Source: Micrococcaceae bacterium
GTDB taxonomy: Bacteria; Actinomycetota; Actinomycetes; Actinomycetales; Micrococcaceae
Direction of reading: 5' to 3'
Assembly: GCA_003486025.1 (NCBI GenBank)
Contig: DNHA01000128.1
Location: forward strand, 9,336 to 15,816
Length of the DNA stretch: 6,481 bases
Shown: positions 6,460 to 6,481 of the stretch, piece after piece
How the letters are laid out: each line of letters starts with the position of its first letter
Numbering within the stretch: position 1 is the stretch's first letter
The notes under the pieces: model-generated
What the model was told of the DNA's origin: nothing
What the model saw: the letters and a program-made list of their open reading frames with translations, nothing else
Database searches by the model: none
Translations under genes and position numbers: made by a program

Positions 6460-6481
6460 GGGGAGGCCAATTGGCCTCCCC
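6460..6481. terminator. Perfect 22-bp palindrome at the window edge, possible terminator
   Basis: GGGGAGGCC, a centre of AATT, then GGCCTCCCC: a 9-bp GC-rich stem with a 4-base loop, or a fully symmetric dyad. It lies 63 bases upstream of the TPR start codon. It could end a minus-strand gene lying to the right, though no U-tract follows on that strand within the window; a plus-strand tail would be out of view. No plus-strand gene ends close by on the left, since mfd stops more than 500 bases away. Confidence 0.5.

Overview
The window looks like ordinary chromosomal DNA from a high-GC actinobacterium, most likely in or near the Arthrobacter/Glutamicibacter group (Micrococcaceae). This is inferred from the base composition, the DUF2505-family gene, the Mfd sequence type, and a leaderless-type promoter with a TANNNT -10 box. 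I could run no database search, so the genus is a guess.

Layout, left to right. (1) Positions 1-28 are a perfect 12-bp-stem hairpin, read as the terminator of the gene that follows on the minus strand. (2) Positions 50-1396 (minus) encode an NhaA-type Na+/H+ antiporter with its catalytic Asp pair and other key residues. It has an extra acidic C-terminal tail that looks like a calcium-binding thrombospondin-type-3 loop. (3) Positions 1397-1556 hold a perfect 14-bp palindrome and the terminator of the next minus-strand gene. (4) Positions 1557-2051 (minus) encode a small DUF2505 protein of unknown function. (5) Positions 2052-2279 are the divergent promoter region between that gene and mfd. (6) Positions 2280-5897 (plus) encode full-length Mfd, the transcription-repair coupling factor, and dominate the window. 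(7) Positions 5903-5930 are a hairpin that overlaps the end of the convergent gene. (8) Positions 5915-6397 (minus) encode a small TPR protein whose start fits a leaderless promoter. (9) Positions 6460-6481 are a perfect 22-bp palindrome cut by the window end.

The genes do not form a pathway. Mfd removes stalled RNA polymerase and recruits the UvrABC repair enzymes. NhaA handles sodium and pH homeostasis. The DUF2505 and TPR proteins have no assigned role. Each gene appears to be its own transcription unit: nhaA and the DUF2505 gene point the same way but are separated by a terminator, and mfd is divergent from one neighbour and convergent with the other.

I found no mobile element, CRISPR array, tRNA, rRNA, phage gene or defence system, and no sign of a new multi-gene system. 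The points worth a second look are small: the NhaA tail motif, the palindrome upstream of nhaA, the leaderless start of the TPR gene, and the overlapping convergent 3' ends.
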